Below the pieces are notes generated by a model that saw only the letters and a program-made list of their open reading frames with translations, was not told the origin of the DNA and ran no database searches. From positions 1-26,088 of the forward strand of contig JACCXL010000307.1 in the NCBI GenBank assembly GCA_013697015.1: 26,088 nt of DNA, given 5' to 3'. This DNA comes from Chthoniobacterales bacterium. Lineage in GTDB: Bacteria > Verrucomicrobiota > Verrucomicrobiia > Chthoniobacterales > UBA10450. Position 1 is the first letter of the stretch, and the number at the start of each line of letters is the position of its first letter. Below are positions 7,011 to 15,368 of the stretch, piece by piece. The position numbers were made by a program, and so were the translations under genes.

Positions 7011-8475
7011 ACGGCAGCGCGGCTTCCGGCGTCGCCATTTTCGCAGGTTCGGAAAAAGCTGGCACTTGCGGCTGCTGGAGCAGCTCGGGGTCCTGTAAAC
7101 GTCCGTCGTACACTTCCGACCAGGTTTGCTGATTCATCGAGCACATAGGGACTGCGACCCACTCGCCGTCGCGTTTGACCGCGCCCTTGAACACACAGGA
7201 ATCGAGTCGCGCTTTGACCACCGGATCCTGGTCCGCCTTCGCTACCTGGTTTGCATCCATGAAGTTGTGGATCCCGAGTCCGAGCGTGTGCACCTGCCCG
7301 CGCAGCAGCGCCGGCAATATCTCGCGCGGAGCTTCCCGCTGGAGAAAATGGCGGAGCAATTGCACCGCTAAACGCATTGCGAGCACCGGATGTTGAAAGA
7401 GTACGCCGGCCAGGCGGTAAGGTGGGGTCCCGGCATCGTCATTCACGAGCGAGAGACCGCCCGCGATGCGGAGACCATCACCGAAAATTTCCTGGAACTT
7501 CTCGTCGTCCGGCAAAAGCGGGAAAAATTTTCCGGAGGGCCGCGCGATCAAAAGCGGAACCCAGCTATTGCAATCCGGGTGCCCGAAGATGGAAGTGTCG
7601 CGTCGCAATGGGCGGCCGACGCCCTCGCAGATTTTCGCCCACACATCCGCGGAGGTGATAGGACGTTGCGAGAAAATGGTGCGGCCTGTATCGGCTTCGG
7701 GTTGAAAGCTGAGCATCCGCCAGATGTAGGTGCGCTGCGGATCGGTCAGATACCAGCGGATCACTTCCGGCACGTCGTCGATATTGCGTCGCGTAACCGT
7801 GAAACTGAGCGCGTACTCCAGCGTCGCGCCGGTCTTCTCTCGAACCTTCAGCGCGAGATCCGTGAAAGCCTGACGCACCGGGTGCAGATCGGCTTCGCAT
7901 TTGATCCGTCCGATCGGATAGCCATGGCGGCCGGCCTGCGTTATGTCCACATGCACCGAGATTTGCCGCAGACCGCCCTCGCGCACGAGGCGCTCGAGGA
8001 ATTCCGGATGCTCGATGAGAGTCTGGCCGTGCGTCATCAGCATTGGAATGGAGCCGACAGAGTAGGCGTAACGAACGATCTCGATCAATTCGTCGGCCCG
8101 CCCTGATTTCCAATACGCGTCCGCCACGTCGCCACCCGTGATTTGCAAACCGCCGCCCGGGCCCTGGAAATGCCGGTTGGCGTCGATCTGCTCTTTGACC
8201 TGCGCCAAAGATGGGATGGGGATTGCATTCGCATTTTTCGGCAAATAGCAATGTGTGCAATGAAACGAGCAGTAGCTCGCACCGAGCGTGAAGCCACAAT
8301 GCGTCAGGTGCCGGCCGGAGATTTGATTGCGCGTCCGAAGTGCGGCCGGCAAAGAGTCCCACCGCTCCTGCAAAACCCGTGCTTTTTCCGCGACGATTGG
8401 GCGGCGGAAAGCGGTCCAGCGCGTGCGCCAGCGGGACGACGCGTACGCGGCGCTCTGCTCGATCAACGCGACCAT
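7009..8475 (-). CDS. Radical SAM protein with extra C-terminal cysteines, function unknown
   Basis: The 488-residue protein contains the radical SAM [4Fe-4S] motif CX3CX2C at YCSFHCTHCYL (Cys69, 73, 76) and a following ITGGD (112-116), the glycine-rich SAM-binding step. Additional cysteines at 60, 302, 427 and 445 could hold an auxiliary cluster. The last two lie in a conserved-looking block, GIHNFMDANQV (401-411) ... SCVFKGAV (426-433) ... VPMCSMN (442-448). This block resembles, from memory, the C-terminal region of the archaeal MJ0619/Tes (tetraether lipid synthase) family, so a lipid or other C-H chemistry substrate is conceivable. That is inference only. A SPASM-type peptide modifier is an alternative, but no precursor peptide is seen nearby. 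The DUF547 gene ends 10 bases upstream on the same strand. Confidence 0.85.
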   Translation of the reverse strand: MVALIEQSAAYASSRWRTRWTAFRRPIVAEKARVLQERWDSLPAALRTRNQISGRHLTHCGFTLGASYCSFHCTHCYLPKNANAIPIPSLAQVKEQIDANRHFQGPGGGLQITGGDVADAYWKSGRADELIEIVRYAYSVGSIPMLMTHGQTLIEHPEFLERLVREGGLRQISVHVDITQAGRHGYPIGRIKCEADLHPVRQAFTDLALKVREKTGATLEYALSFTVTRRNIDDVPEVIRWYLTDPQRTYIWRMLSFQPEADTGRTIFSQRPITSADVWAKICEGVGRPLRRDTSIFGHPDCNSWVPLLIARPSGKFFPLLPDDEKFQEIFGDGLRIAGGLSLVNDDAGTPPYRLAGVLFQHPVLAMRLAVQLLRHFLQREAPREILPALLRGQVHTLGLGIHNFMDANQVAKADQDPVVKARLDSCVFKGAVKRDGEWVAVPMCSMNQQTWSEVYDGRLQDPELLQQPQVPAFSEPAKMATPEAALP

Positions 8476-8485
8476 AGGCAGCGCG

Positions 8486-9220
8486 TTACTTCGTTTCGTT
8501 CAGCGACCAATCGTATTTTTGATAAGAGATTTTTGCGTCGGAAGGGAGAGGGGTGGAACGGCGTTTGTTGATAAACGCGAGTGGCCCACCTTCTTTGAAA
8601 TCGTCTTTGTACCAGTCAAAAATCTGCGACAACTCGGCGGTCTTTTTATCCGCGGAGAAGACGACACCTTTTTCCGAATTCACGAACGCTTTGGCGAGCT
8701 TCTCAAACTGCGCGTCGAGGCTGTCAGCGCGGAACGCTTCCTGATTAAGCGGCGGGCAACTGCGGCTCGCGCAGTTCAACGCGAAGTGCACGCGCGGTTC
8801 CCCGAACTTCGCGCGGATAACATCATTCTCGAGATGCTTGAAGCTCATCTCTTCGCCGGTCACTTTGATGCGCTTACCGGTGAAGAACGTGAAGAGCGTA
8901 TCCTTGACGCTGCGGGTGGGATATTTACCGAGCGCCTCGTGCAGAATCCAGGCGTTATAAGCGTTCATGTAAAACGCGAGCTGTTCCTGTTTTCCGAGCG
9001 ATGCGACATTTTCCTGTGCAATCGCGTCGACCACCGTTTGCAACGCTTGCACGTCCGCGGCGTTGCCTTTCCACTCTGCATATTTAACCCCTGAAGAAGT
9101 GACGTATTTCCGCAGGAGGCCATTGTAGGAGGCCAGCCAATCGTGCGATTTTTGCGCGAGCGCGCTACTCGCCGCAGCGAACAAAAGTGCGCCAAGGAGG
9201 AGTGGTCGGAGCCGATTCAT
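8486..9220 (-). CDS. DUF547 domain protein with signal peptide
   Basis: The 244-residue protein starts at ATG 9220, where a clear signal peptide begins (MNRLRPLLLGALLFAAASSALAQ, given here as two adjoining parts: MNRLRPLLLG and ALLFAAASSALAQ). It is therefore exported. A longer in-frame reading from 9367 would bury the signal sequence and is not preferred. The mature part has the DUF547 marks: YMNAYNAWILHEAL (84-97) and HFALNCASRSCPPLN (145-159). DUF547 has no established biochemical role. It lies 10 bases upstream of the radical SAM gene and is probably cotranscribed with it. Confidence 0.88.
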   Translation of the reverse strand: MNRLRPLLLGALLFAAASSALAQKSHDWLASYNGLLRKYVTSSGVKYAEWKGNAADVQALQTVVDAIAQENVASLGKQEQLAFYMNAYNAWILHEALGKYPTRSVKDTLFTFFTGKRIKVTGEEMSFKHLENDVIRAKFGEPRVHFALNCASRSCPPLNQEAFRADSLDAQFEKLAKAFVNSEKGVVFSADKKTAELSQIFDWYKDDFKEGGPLAFINKRRSTPLPSDAKISYQKYDWSLNETK

Positions 9221-9230
9221 CCAACCAGTA

Positions 9231-9247
9231 CGTTCCCGGCGGGAACG
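9231..9247 (-). other. Perfect 7-bp hairpin in the DUF547 gene leader
   Basis: CGTTCCC (9231-9237) and GGGAACG (9241-9247) are perfect inverted repeats around a 3-base loop, 10 bases upstream of the DUF547 ATG (9220). As RNA it would fold right in front of the start codon. Two weaker stems lie in the same 149-base gap: ATCAC/GTGAT at 9267-9280 and CGCGC/GCGCG at 9305-9318. The latter could help end the upstream glycosyltransferase transcript. Confidence 0.4.
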
Positions 9248-9369
9248 AAGCGCAAGGCTAAACTGCATCACTCTTGTGATACGCGATCGACGGCGGAGTG
9301 GATGCGCGCTTTTGCGCGACTCCCAAAAATGTAATCCCAGAAGGAGAAACTGACCCGCATCATCCAAAT

Positions 9370-10566
9370 CTAACTCCCGACGAAGCGCCCGAAAATGGAC
9401 GCGAGCGCAGACACATTCGCAGAGATCGAAAATCTCTCCGTCGCGACGGCTTTCCCGCGTTCGCCCAGCGCGCGAGCATAGCGCGGATCGTCAAGCAGTT
9501 CCTCGATAGCAGAGGCGATTGCAGGGACGTCACGTTCGGGAACGAGGCGACCGGTCTCCTGATCGGCAACCATTTCAGGAATTCCTGCAAGGCGGGTGGC
9601 TACGACGGGCAAACCGGCCGCCATCGCTTCCATGATGACGGTGGGAAGATTGTCCATGCCGCCATCACGATCGACGACCGAAGGTAAAACAAAGAGCGCT
9701 GCGCTGGCAAGTGAGGCAGCGATGCCGACCTGGTCTTGCGCACCTCGCAGGCGAACGATCGACTCGAGATGCGCAGAATGGATTTGCTGCTCGAGGTCTG
9801 CGCGCAGCGGCCCGTCGCCGATTATTTCGCATCGAAACGCGCATCCGCGATCCCGCAAAACTGCACAAGCCGTGATCAAATGACCGAAGCCCTTTTTCGC
9901 GATCAGGCGTCCGACGGAGAGAACGAGGGGGTTGGCCCTCTCGTGGTCGAGCGGCTGAGGTTGACCGATCTCAACGCCGTTGTAAATGCGGTGCAGTTTC
10001 GACGCGTGGAGCGGATAGCGATCGCGCAAAAAGTTCGCGGCGAAATCACTCACCACGATCACGGCCGCCGCTGACTCAACGATCTGCGGCAATCCGATCT
10101 CGAAGGAGGACGGAACAAAGATGTCGTTCGCATGGGCGGTGAAGCTGTAGCTGAGACCGAAAAATTTGTGGATCCAATAGGCTGTGCGAGCGGCCATGCC
10201 GGCGAAGTGCGCGTGAATGTGGCGCACACCTCCAGCCCGAAGTTGTGGCCCAAGATAGGCCGCTTGCTGCAAACGCAAAAAATCCCCCCGCCGCTTCCAA
10301 GCGTCGATGGCCGCGACGGCCAGCGATGGCAAGCTCCCCGCACGGCGTGCCGATTCCACGGCGTCGAGAAGCTCGCTTTCGGGCGGAAGATATTGGACCG
10401 AATCCGTCAGCCGCGAGTCCCAGTTATCGTGCCAGTGTGCTACGGGTTTCCGAATCGAAAAAATGGGAAAATCGCAGCCTTGACGCTTAAGCTCTGCGAC
10501 TTCGCGGTAACAGAACGTCTGGCCGAAGGCGGGAAATCGCTCGAATAGGTAGGCGAGGCCGGACAC
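9370..10566 (-). CDS. Glycosyltransferase family 4 (GT-B fold)
   Basis: The 398-residue protein starts with GTG at 10566 and has the two-domain GT4 layout. The N-terminal domain includes HIHAHFAGMAARTA (117-130) and SFTAHANDIF (141-150), which resemble exopolysaccharide (WcaL-like) transferases. The C-terminal donor-binding domain has LVLSVGRLIAKKGF (214-227), EIIGDGPL (247-254) and the EX7E-region PTVIMEAMAAGLPVV (308-322). It would add a sugar from a nucleotide-sugar donor to a glycan or lipid carrier at the cytoplasmic membrane. The exact sugar is not predictable. It diverges from the cNMP-binding gene, the two starts being only 12 bases apart, so they may share a regulatory region or overlap in their leaders. 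Confidence 0.9.
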   Translation of the reverse strand: MSGLAYLFERFPAFGQTFCYREVAELKRQGCDFPIFSIRKPVAHWHDNWDSRLTDSVQYLPPESELLDAVESARRAGSLPSLAVAAIDAWKRRGDFLRLQQAAYLGPQLRAGGVRHIHAHFAGMAARTAYWIHKFFGLSYSFTAHANDIFVPSSFEIGLPQIVESAAAVIVVSDFAANFLRDRYPLHASKLHRIYNGVEIGQPQPLDHERANPLVLSVGRLIAKKGFGHLITACAVLRDRGCAFRCEIIGDGPLRADLEQQIHSAHLESIVRLRGAQDQVGIAASLASAALFVLPSVVDRDGGMDNLPTVIMEAMAAGLPVVATRLAGIPEMVADQETGRLVPERDVPAIASAIEELLDDPRYARALGERGKAVATERFSISANVSALASIFGRFVGS

Positions 10567-10578
10567 GGGCCGAGATTC

Positions 10579-11712
10579 ATGCGCCGCCGGGATTGTTGCA
10601 ACCCATCAGAGTCGAGACATTTCCGCGGGCCGAACGGAAATGGCGTGAAACTCGCTCCTCTGCACGACTCCTGCTCTACGCAGGCCGTGCTGGACAGCGA
10701 TTTCTTCAGCTATTGCACCTCGCTTAAGCCGCTCCAGCTGAAAGCGATTGGTGAGCTGTCGCACGTCCGGCATCTGGCCGAGGGCGAGATCGTTTACCGT
10801 GCGGGCGATCCCGGAGAAGCGCTCTACATTATAAATCGCGGGGCCGTTGAAATTTCACAGGACAATGCCGGCCATGAACCAGCGGCAGCCTCTCTGACGC
10901 GAGGCGACATGTTTGGCGACCTGGAAGCGCTGACCAATCTGCCGCGGAGCCAGGTTGTTCGCGCTTGTGAGCCCGTCAGTCTGCAGGTGTTTCCGCGCAA
11001 AAACTTCGGAGAATTGCAGCGCCGCGTTCCCTCATTCTTTCAATATCTGGCGGAACATCTGGCCAACCGTCTGATCCAGGCCCGAGACTTCGCCCTTTCG
11101 CAGAGTGATTGTCTGGAGCTGAGCGGCAGCCTCGCCAATTTCGACGTGGTCACGATTTATCAAACAATCGTTAACTCGCTGCAAAGCGGCGAACTAACCT
11201 TGATCGACGAGCGTTCAGAAGTGATGGGTGCTTTCATGTTCGAAGCGGGGCAGCCACGCTGCGGCCAATTTCATCATCTCAATGGCGAGGAAGCGTTCTG
11301 GCAGCTCTTCCTCAGCAGCAGTTTGGCGGGCAGCTTTAGTTTTTCATCCAACGAGCGGGCCACTAGCGATGGAATTCAGGCCGGTCAGATCACGCGCAAA
11401 CCGGGAGACATGCTAATCAATGCTCTCCAGTTCCGCGATGAGTTTGAGGAATTAAAATCGAGTTTACACGGAGGTAAAGTAGTTTTGCGGAGAGCGAAGC
11501 TAAACTTCGACTGGCATGGCGCTGACTCATCGCTGTTGCGTGAAGCAGCCGAGCAAATCTGGCAGATCGCCTACAGCACGCCGGTCACAGTCGCGGCTCT
11601 CTACAAACATTGCGCGGTTTGCGAGCTGAAAATTTACCGTATCGTTCAGGAACTTGTGGCCTCGGGGCACTTCATGCTTGTCCCGCCCTCCGCCGCGGAA
11701 AAGATCGCATAG
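10579..11712 (+). CDS. Cyclic-nucleotide-binding domain + DUF4388 (PATAN) protein
   Basis: The protein is 377 residues from ATG 10579; GTG 10645 (residue 23), with GGAAA just before it, is an alternative start. Residues about 40-165 form a cNMP-binding domain: AEGEIVYRAGDPGEALYII and a phosphate-binding-cassette-like segment, FGDLEALTNLPRSQVV (112-127), whose Arg123 could contact the cyclic phosphate. Residues about 180-290 resemble DUF4388/PATAN (SGSLANFDVVTIYQTIVNSL; GAFMFEAGQPRCGQF), a domain of bacterial signalling and gliding-type proteins. A helical C-terminal tail follows. No HTH DNA-binding domain is obvious, so it is more likely a signalling adaptor than a CRP-type activator. The small lipoprotein gene begins 7 bases after its stop. 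Confidence 0.85.
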   Translation: MRRRDCCNPSESRHFRGPNGNGVKLAPLHDSCSTQAVLDSDFFSYCTSLKPLQLKAIGELSHVRHLAEGEIVYRAGDPGEALYIINRGAVEISQDNAGHEPAAASLTRGDMFGDLEALTNLPRSQVVRACEPVSLQVFPRKNFGELQRRVPSFFQYLAEHLANRLIQARDFALSQSDCLELSGSLANFDVVTIYQTIVNSLQSGELTLIDERSEVMGAFMFEAGQPRCGQFHHLNGEEAFWQLFLSSSLAGSFSFSSNERATSDGIQAGQITRKPGDMLINALQFRDEFEELKSSLHGGKVVLRRAKLNFDWHGADSSLLREAAEQIWQIAYSTPVTVAALYKHCAVCELKIYRIVQELVASGHFMLVPPSAAEKIA

Positions 11713-11719
11713 CCGAAAC

Positions 11720-12001
11720 ATGAAAACGAAATCCATCAGTCTTCTTCTCGCCTTCTCCGTGGCTTTGACGGGTTGCTCGATGTTCACTAAAAACGGACGC
11801 CAGCAGCGTGCCTACGAAAAATATGTGCGCAAATCGAGCGTCGCGCGCGGGAAGCAGCAGGTTCGATTCCGGACGGGAAAATCGAAGATGCCAACGACGC
11901 CGGCGCTTGGTGAACCGACCGAACCGGCCATCGACGCGACCGCGACGGAGACGAACAGCGGGCCGCAATCGGTCACCGAAGCGCCGCCGAACTCGCACTA
12001 G
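11720..12001 (+). CDS. Small lipoprotein of unknown function
   Basis: This is a 93-residue product. ATG 11720 opens a short charged start (MKTKS), a hydrophobic stretch and the lipobox LTGCS, so it should be lipidated and exported. The rest is basic and then Pro/Thr/Glu-rich (PTTPALGEPTEPAIDATATE), which looks disordered; no domain was recognised. A longer reading from 11654 would overlap the upstream gene and bury the signal peptide. It follows the cNMP/DUF4388 gene by 7 bases and is likely cotranscribed. Its stop shares the tetranucleotide CTAG (11998-12001) with the stop of the opposite-strand acyltransferase gene. Confidence 0.75.
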   Translation: MKTKSISLLLAFSVALTGCSMFTKNGRQQRAYEKYVRKSSVARGKQQVRFRTGKSKMPTTPALGEPTEPAIDATATETNSGPQSVTEAPPNSH

Positions 12002-13140
12002 CGCCAGGAAAATCTGTCGCGGCCGAGCCGCTGAAACGGCTTCTCGATCCAACGCCATGAAAGCGCCGAGACGACGAACGTTCCAAAAATCGACGGCAGC
12101 GCGGTCACCAAAAGCAGGAGGGCCGGATCTCGTGGATTGATCCAGCGCCAGATTCCCGCCTGCAAGAGTGTGATCAATGGCGCGTGAAAGAGATAGGTGC
12201 TGTAAGAAACGCGTCCGAGGAATTGGAGCGGAGGAGAGTCGAGGAATGCGCGAAGACTCTTCAAGCTCTGGAAGCGAACGGCGCAGATGACAAGCATCCA
12301 GACGATTGATGCGAGCACTACTTCGATGCTGCGGCCGCATCCGATCCACCAAAAAGCACTAAGCGTGACGCACATTCCCGCCAGCACAGCGAAGGCATTT
12401 CGAGAGCGTCGTTCTTCCACGACCGCGATATAGGTCAACGCGCCAACCAGGAAAAAGATCGCCTTGGCGGGAAGAAACGCGGCGGAAAATGCCGCGATGA
12501 TTCTGCCCGAGAATAAAGCCGTCGTTACAGCAGCGGCCACGATGACCACACCTCCAAATCTTGTCCGCGTCGCGAAGAAGAGCAGCAGCGGCGCGACGCA
12601 ATAGAACTGCCATTCCAGACTCAAACTCCAGGCGACGCCGAGAAATGTGTAGGGTTCCGCAGGCAGAATGGAGGACGGCGCCAGCCCGTGCACGAGCAGG
12701 AAATGCATTATGCTGTCGGTCCACAATCGGCCCGCCGCAACGTCGCTAAAGGACGCGAAAAATTGCGAAGATAACGTCGGCGGAAGATGACGAAGATTCG
12801 CGCCCATCTGGCTGTTCAAAGCAATCGCGAGCGCAAGCGCGACCCAATACGCGGGCACGATGCGGCAGGCCCGCCGGAATAAATACCGTCCGTAGGATTC
12901 GCGTTCCACCAACACCAACCGCGTGATCACAAACCCGCTGAGCATGATAAAGGCGTCCACCGCAGCCGCCGCAATCTCCGACGGCAGATTTTGTGTCCCG
13001 AAATTCCAGCCGAACCAACCCGAACAAATCAGGATGTGCGTCACCACCACTGTCCAGGCGAGCACGGCGCGTAAGCCTTCGAGTTCAGGAATCCGCCCGC
13101 TCGATCGAGGGCGCGTCTCGGGCACGGGCGGAGAGCGCAA
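11998..13140 (-). CDS. Acyltransferase family 3 (OafA/YrhL-like) membrane protein
   Basis: The protein is about 380 residues with roughly ten hydrophobic segments. The N-terminal RIPELEGLRAVLAWTVVVTH holds the family's PxLxGLRAxA-H signature, and VDAFIMLSGFVITRLVL and RRACRIVPAYW match the next conserved blocks. Such enzymes O-acetylate or otherwise acylate surface polysaccharides, lipopolysaccharide or lipids from the membrane. The start is TTG 13140, directly abutting the TAA stop of the thioesterase gene (TAATTG). GTG 13125 is an alternative. The tight junction suggests translational coupling to the thioesterase gene. It ends tail-to-tail with the small lipoprotein gene. Confidence 0.92.
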   Translation of the reverse strand: MRSPPVPETRPRSSGRIPELEGLRAVLAWTVVVTHILICSGWFGWNFGTQNLPSEIAAAAVDAFIMLSGFVITRLVLVERESYGRYLFRRACRIVPAYWVALALAIALNSQMGANLRHLPPTLSSQFFASFSDVAAGRLWTDSIMHFLLVHGLAPSSILPAEPYTFLGVAWSLSLEWQFYCVAPLLLFFATRTRFGGVVIVAAAVTTALFSGRIIAAFSAAFLPAKAIFFLVGALTYIAVVEERRSRNAFAVLAGMCVTLSAFWWIGCGRSIEVVLASIVWMLVICAVRFQSLKSLRAFLDSPPLQFLGRVSYSTYLFHAPLITLLQAGIWRWINPRDPALLLLVTALPSIFGTFVVSALSWRWIEKPFQRLGRDRFSWR

Positions 13141-13530
13141 TTAGTGTTCCCGCTGCACCGGGATAGGTGTCCCTGCTTCGTCCACTGCGACGCAGATGAA
13201 CACGCCGCGCGTCACCCGGATCTCCCGCCCTTCCATATAGCGCTGCACCCACGCCTCCACCGGGATGACCATCGAAGTTCGCCCGATTCGCTCGACCCAT
13301 GCATAACAGGTAATGGTGTCGCCGACACGCACCGGATGCAGAAACGACATACCCTCCATCGCGACCGTGACAACCCGCGCCTTGGCGGTTTTCGCGGCCA
13401 GGATGCCGCTGCCCAGATCCATCTGCGACATCAGCCAGCCGCCGAAAATGTCGCCGTTCGGATTGGTGTCGGCAGGCATGGCAATCGTGCGGATTACAAC
13501 TTCGCCTTCGGGGGTGTCAGACGTCTCCAT
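13141..13530 (-). CDS. yciA: YciA-type acyl-CoA thioesterase (hotdog fold)
   Basis: The 129-residue protein is normal length for YciA. It matches the family closely from VIRTIAMPADTNPNGDIFGG, which holds the active-site Asn/Asp region, through GWLMSQMDLGSGILA to VVTVAMEGMSFLHPVRVGD. The family hydrolyses acyl-CoA esters in the cytoplasm. ATG 13530 lies 39 bases after the queA stop on the same strand, and its own stop abuts the acyltransferase start. Why it is grouped with a membrane acyltransferase is unknown; acyl-CoA supply or turnover is only a guess. Confidence 0.93.
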   Translation of the reverse strand: METSDTPEGEVVIRTIAMPADTNPNGDIFGGWLMSQMDLGSGILAAKTAKARVVTVAMEGMSFLHPVRVGDTITCYAWVERIGRTSMVIPVEAWVQRYMEGREIRVTRGVFICVAVDEAGTPIPVQREH

Positions 13531-13569
13531 GCGCGCAGGCTAACACAAGCCCGCAGGGCGGCGAGATTG

Positions 13570-14550
13570 TTAGAGAATCAACATGCAATCGCCGTAGCTG
13601 AAGAAGCGATACCGCTCCCGGATTGCCGCCGCGTAAGCCTCGCGCACAAACGCGTGTCCCGCGAAAGCGCTCACTAGCCTCAGGAGCGTCGAGCGAGGTA
13701 GATGAAAGTTGGTTAAGAGCGCGTCTGCGTAACGCATCTGATAGGGCGGATGAATGAAAATGTCAGTGATACTCTCCTGCGCGACCAGCTTTCCGTGCGT
13801 TCGTCGCGCCGCTTCTAGCACGCGCAGACTTGTCGTGCCCACGGCCACAACCCGGTGCGCCGCATTAATCGCCTTAGCCGCGGCTGCCGAGATCACGAAG
13901 CGCTCCGAGTGCATCCGATGATCAGCTATGTTCTCCGATTTAACGGGGCGAAAAGTGCCGAGGCCGACGTGCAAAGTCACGAACGTGTGCGCCAATCCCG
14001 CCAGCAATTGCGGAGTGAAATGCAGACCGGCGGTCGGCGCGGCCACAGCTCCGGGAACTTCCGCGTAGGTCGTTTGATAGCGCTCGAAATCAGACAGATC
14101 GCTCTCCCTGCGCAGGTAGGGCGGGAGCGGCATCACGCCGTCTGCCAGCACGTCGAAATCAGCCGCGAATCGAATTACGCGCTCGCCTTCCGGCAGGATC
14201 GTTTCGACGCGCCCCGCAATCTTTCCAATGTGGGTCTCAGCGCCCACACGCATCTTTCGCCCTGGCTTGACCAAACATTTCCAGCGCGCAGGGCCTAGTT
14301 TCTCCAGGATTAGGAATTCGACTTTGCCGTCATCCGACAATCGCCGCGCAGGCACGACGCGGGTGTTGTTAAGCACTAGCAGATCCGTCGGCTCGAGGTG
14401 AGCGCTGAGGTGTTGAAAATGTCCGTGCTCGATCTGGCCGGTCCTTCGATCGAGAATCATCATGCGGGATGCGTCCCGCTGTGGGAGGGGACGACGCGCG
14501 ATCAGATCCGGCGGCAGATCGTAATCGTAATCGGCGAGGCGCAAACTCAC
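13570..14550 (-). CDS. queA: S-adenosylmethionine:tRNA ribosyltransferase-isomerase QueA
   Basis: QueA transfers and isomerises the ribosyl part of SAM onto preQ1 in tRNA, making epoxyqueuosine at the wobble base of GUN tRNAs. The 326 residues show the expected order: LADYDYDLPPDLIARRPLP at the N-terminus, LLVLNNTRVVPARR, GAVAAPTAGLHFT, HVGLGTFRPV, VAVGTTSLRVLE and TNFHLPRSTLLRLVSAF. Length is normal. The start is GTG 14550, preferred because family homology begins within three residues of it. It heads the minus-strand run queA, thioesterase, acyltransferase. The uracil-DNA glycosylase gene diverges 56 bases away. Confidence 0.96.
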   Translation of the reverse strand: MSLRLADYDYDLPPDLIARRPLPQRDASRMMILDRRTGQIEHGHFQHLSAHLEPTDLLVLNNTRVVPARRLSDDGKVEFLILEKLGPARWKCLVKPGRKMRVGAETHIGKIAGRVETILPEGERVIRFAADFDVLADGVMPLPPYLRRESDLSDFERYQTTYAEVPGAVAAPTAGLHFTPQLLAGLAHTFVTLHVGLGTFRPVKSENIADHRMHSERFVISAAAAKAINAAHRVVAVGTTSLRVLEAARRTHGKLVAQESITDIFIHPPYQMRYADALLTNFHLPRSTLLRLVSAFAGHAFVREAYAAAIRERYRFFSYGDCMLIL

Positions 14551-14606
14551 GTCGAGACCATCAAAGGATTTGCGGGCTGGCGCAAAACTTCAGAACATCC
14601 AAGGCC

Positions 14607-15368
14607 ATGCCGCACTTCGACTCCGCGCTGGAACTTGTGCTCACGGCGTTGAGTGAAATGCGCGAGGGAAGCGGCCGCTTGCCGCGGGCGTCGCGCGCAT
14701 CGCTCCAGCTTCTGCAGCAGCCGCGACGAGACGATCTGAGCCCGCACGCGGTGACAAAATCAGATCGCCTTGCCGGCATCGCCTCGCGTGTGGCCATTTG
14801 CACGAAATGTCCACACCTCGCGCGCAGCCGGAGGCAAACAGTGTTCGGGGTCGGCAATCCGGACGCGGACGTGATGTTTATCGGGGAAGCGCCGGGCGCC
14901 GATGAGGACGCGCGCGGCGAACCGTTCGTTGGTCGCGCCGGTCAATTGCTCACTCGGATTATCGAAACGATGGGATTGTCGCGCGCGGGAGTTTACATCG
15001 CCAACGTGTTGAAATGCCGGCCGGATACTCCGGGCGCCGCTGCGGGTAATCGTCCGCCAACGCTGACGGAGATGCAGACATGTCTGCCTTACCTCGCGGA
15101 ACAAATCGAAATCGTGCAACCGAAGGTGCTCGTCGCACTGGGCGCGACCGCCGTGGAAGGATTGCTCGGAACCGGCGGCATGATGCGCGATCTGCGCGGC
15201 CGGTGGCATTCCTATAACGAAACGCCGCTCATGATTACTTATCATCCTTCCTATCTTCTGCGGAATCAGGCGCCCTCCGAAAAACGAAAAGTCTGGGAGG
15301 ACATGCTTCTTGTCCTGGAGCGGATCGAGCGGCCCATCACGGAGAAACAGCGCAATTACTTCCTCTGA
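14607..15368 (+). CDS. Type 4 uracil-DNA glycosylase (Fe-S)
   Basis: This is a base-excision repair enzyme that removes uracil from DNA. The 253 residues carry the family 4 catalytic/uracil-binding segment GEAPGADEDARGEPFVGRAG (93-112), the C-terminal HPSYLLR motif (213-219), and four cysteines placed as [4Fe-4S] ligands: Cys65 and Cys68 (CTKC), Cys137 and Cys159. About 60 residues precede the domain and look poorly ordered, as is common in this family. ATG 14607 is chosen with AAGG just upstream. The frame is open back to 14469 but that would overlap queA on the other strand. It ends overlapping the 3' end of the squalene-synthase-like gene by 13 bases. Confidence 0.93.
   Translation: MPHFDSALELVLTALSEMREGSGRLPRASRASLQLLQQPRRDDLSPHAVTKSDRLAGIASRVAICTKCPHLARSRRQTVFGVGNPDADVMFIGEAPGADEDARGEPFVGRAGQLLTRIIETMGLSRAGVYIANVLKCRPDTPGAAAGNRPPTLTEMQTCLPYLAEQIEIVQPKVLVALGATAVEGLLGTGGMMRDLRGRWHSYNETPLMITYHPSYLLRNQAPSEKRKVWEDMLLVLERIERPITEKQRNYFL

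Noticed and set aside
7390..8106. A 238-codon plus-strand open frame opposite the radical SAM gene
   Set aside because: The opposite strand has the CX3CX2C motif and continuous homology; this frame has none.
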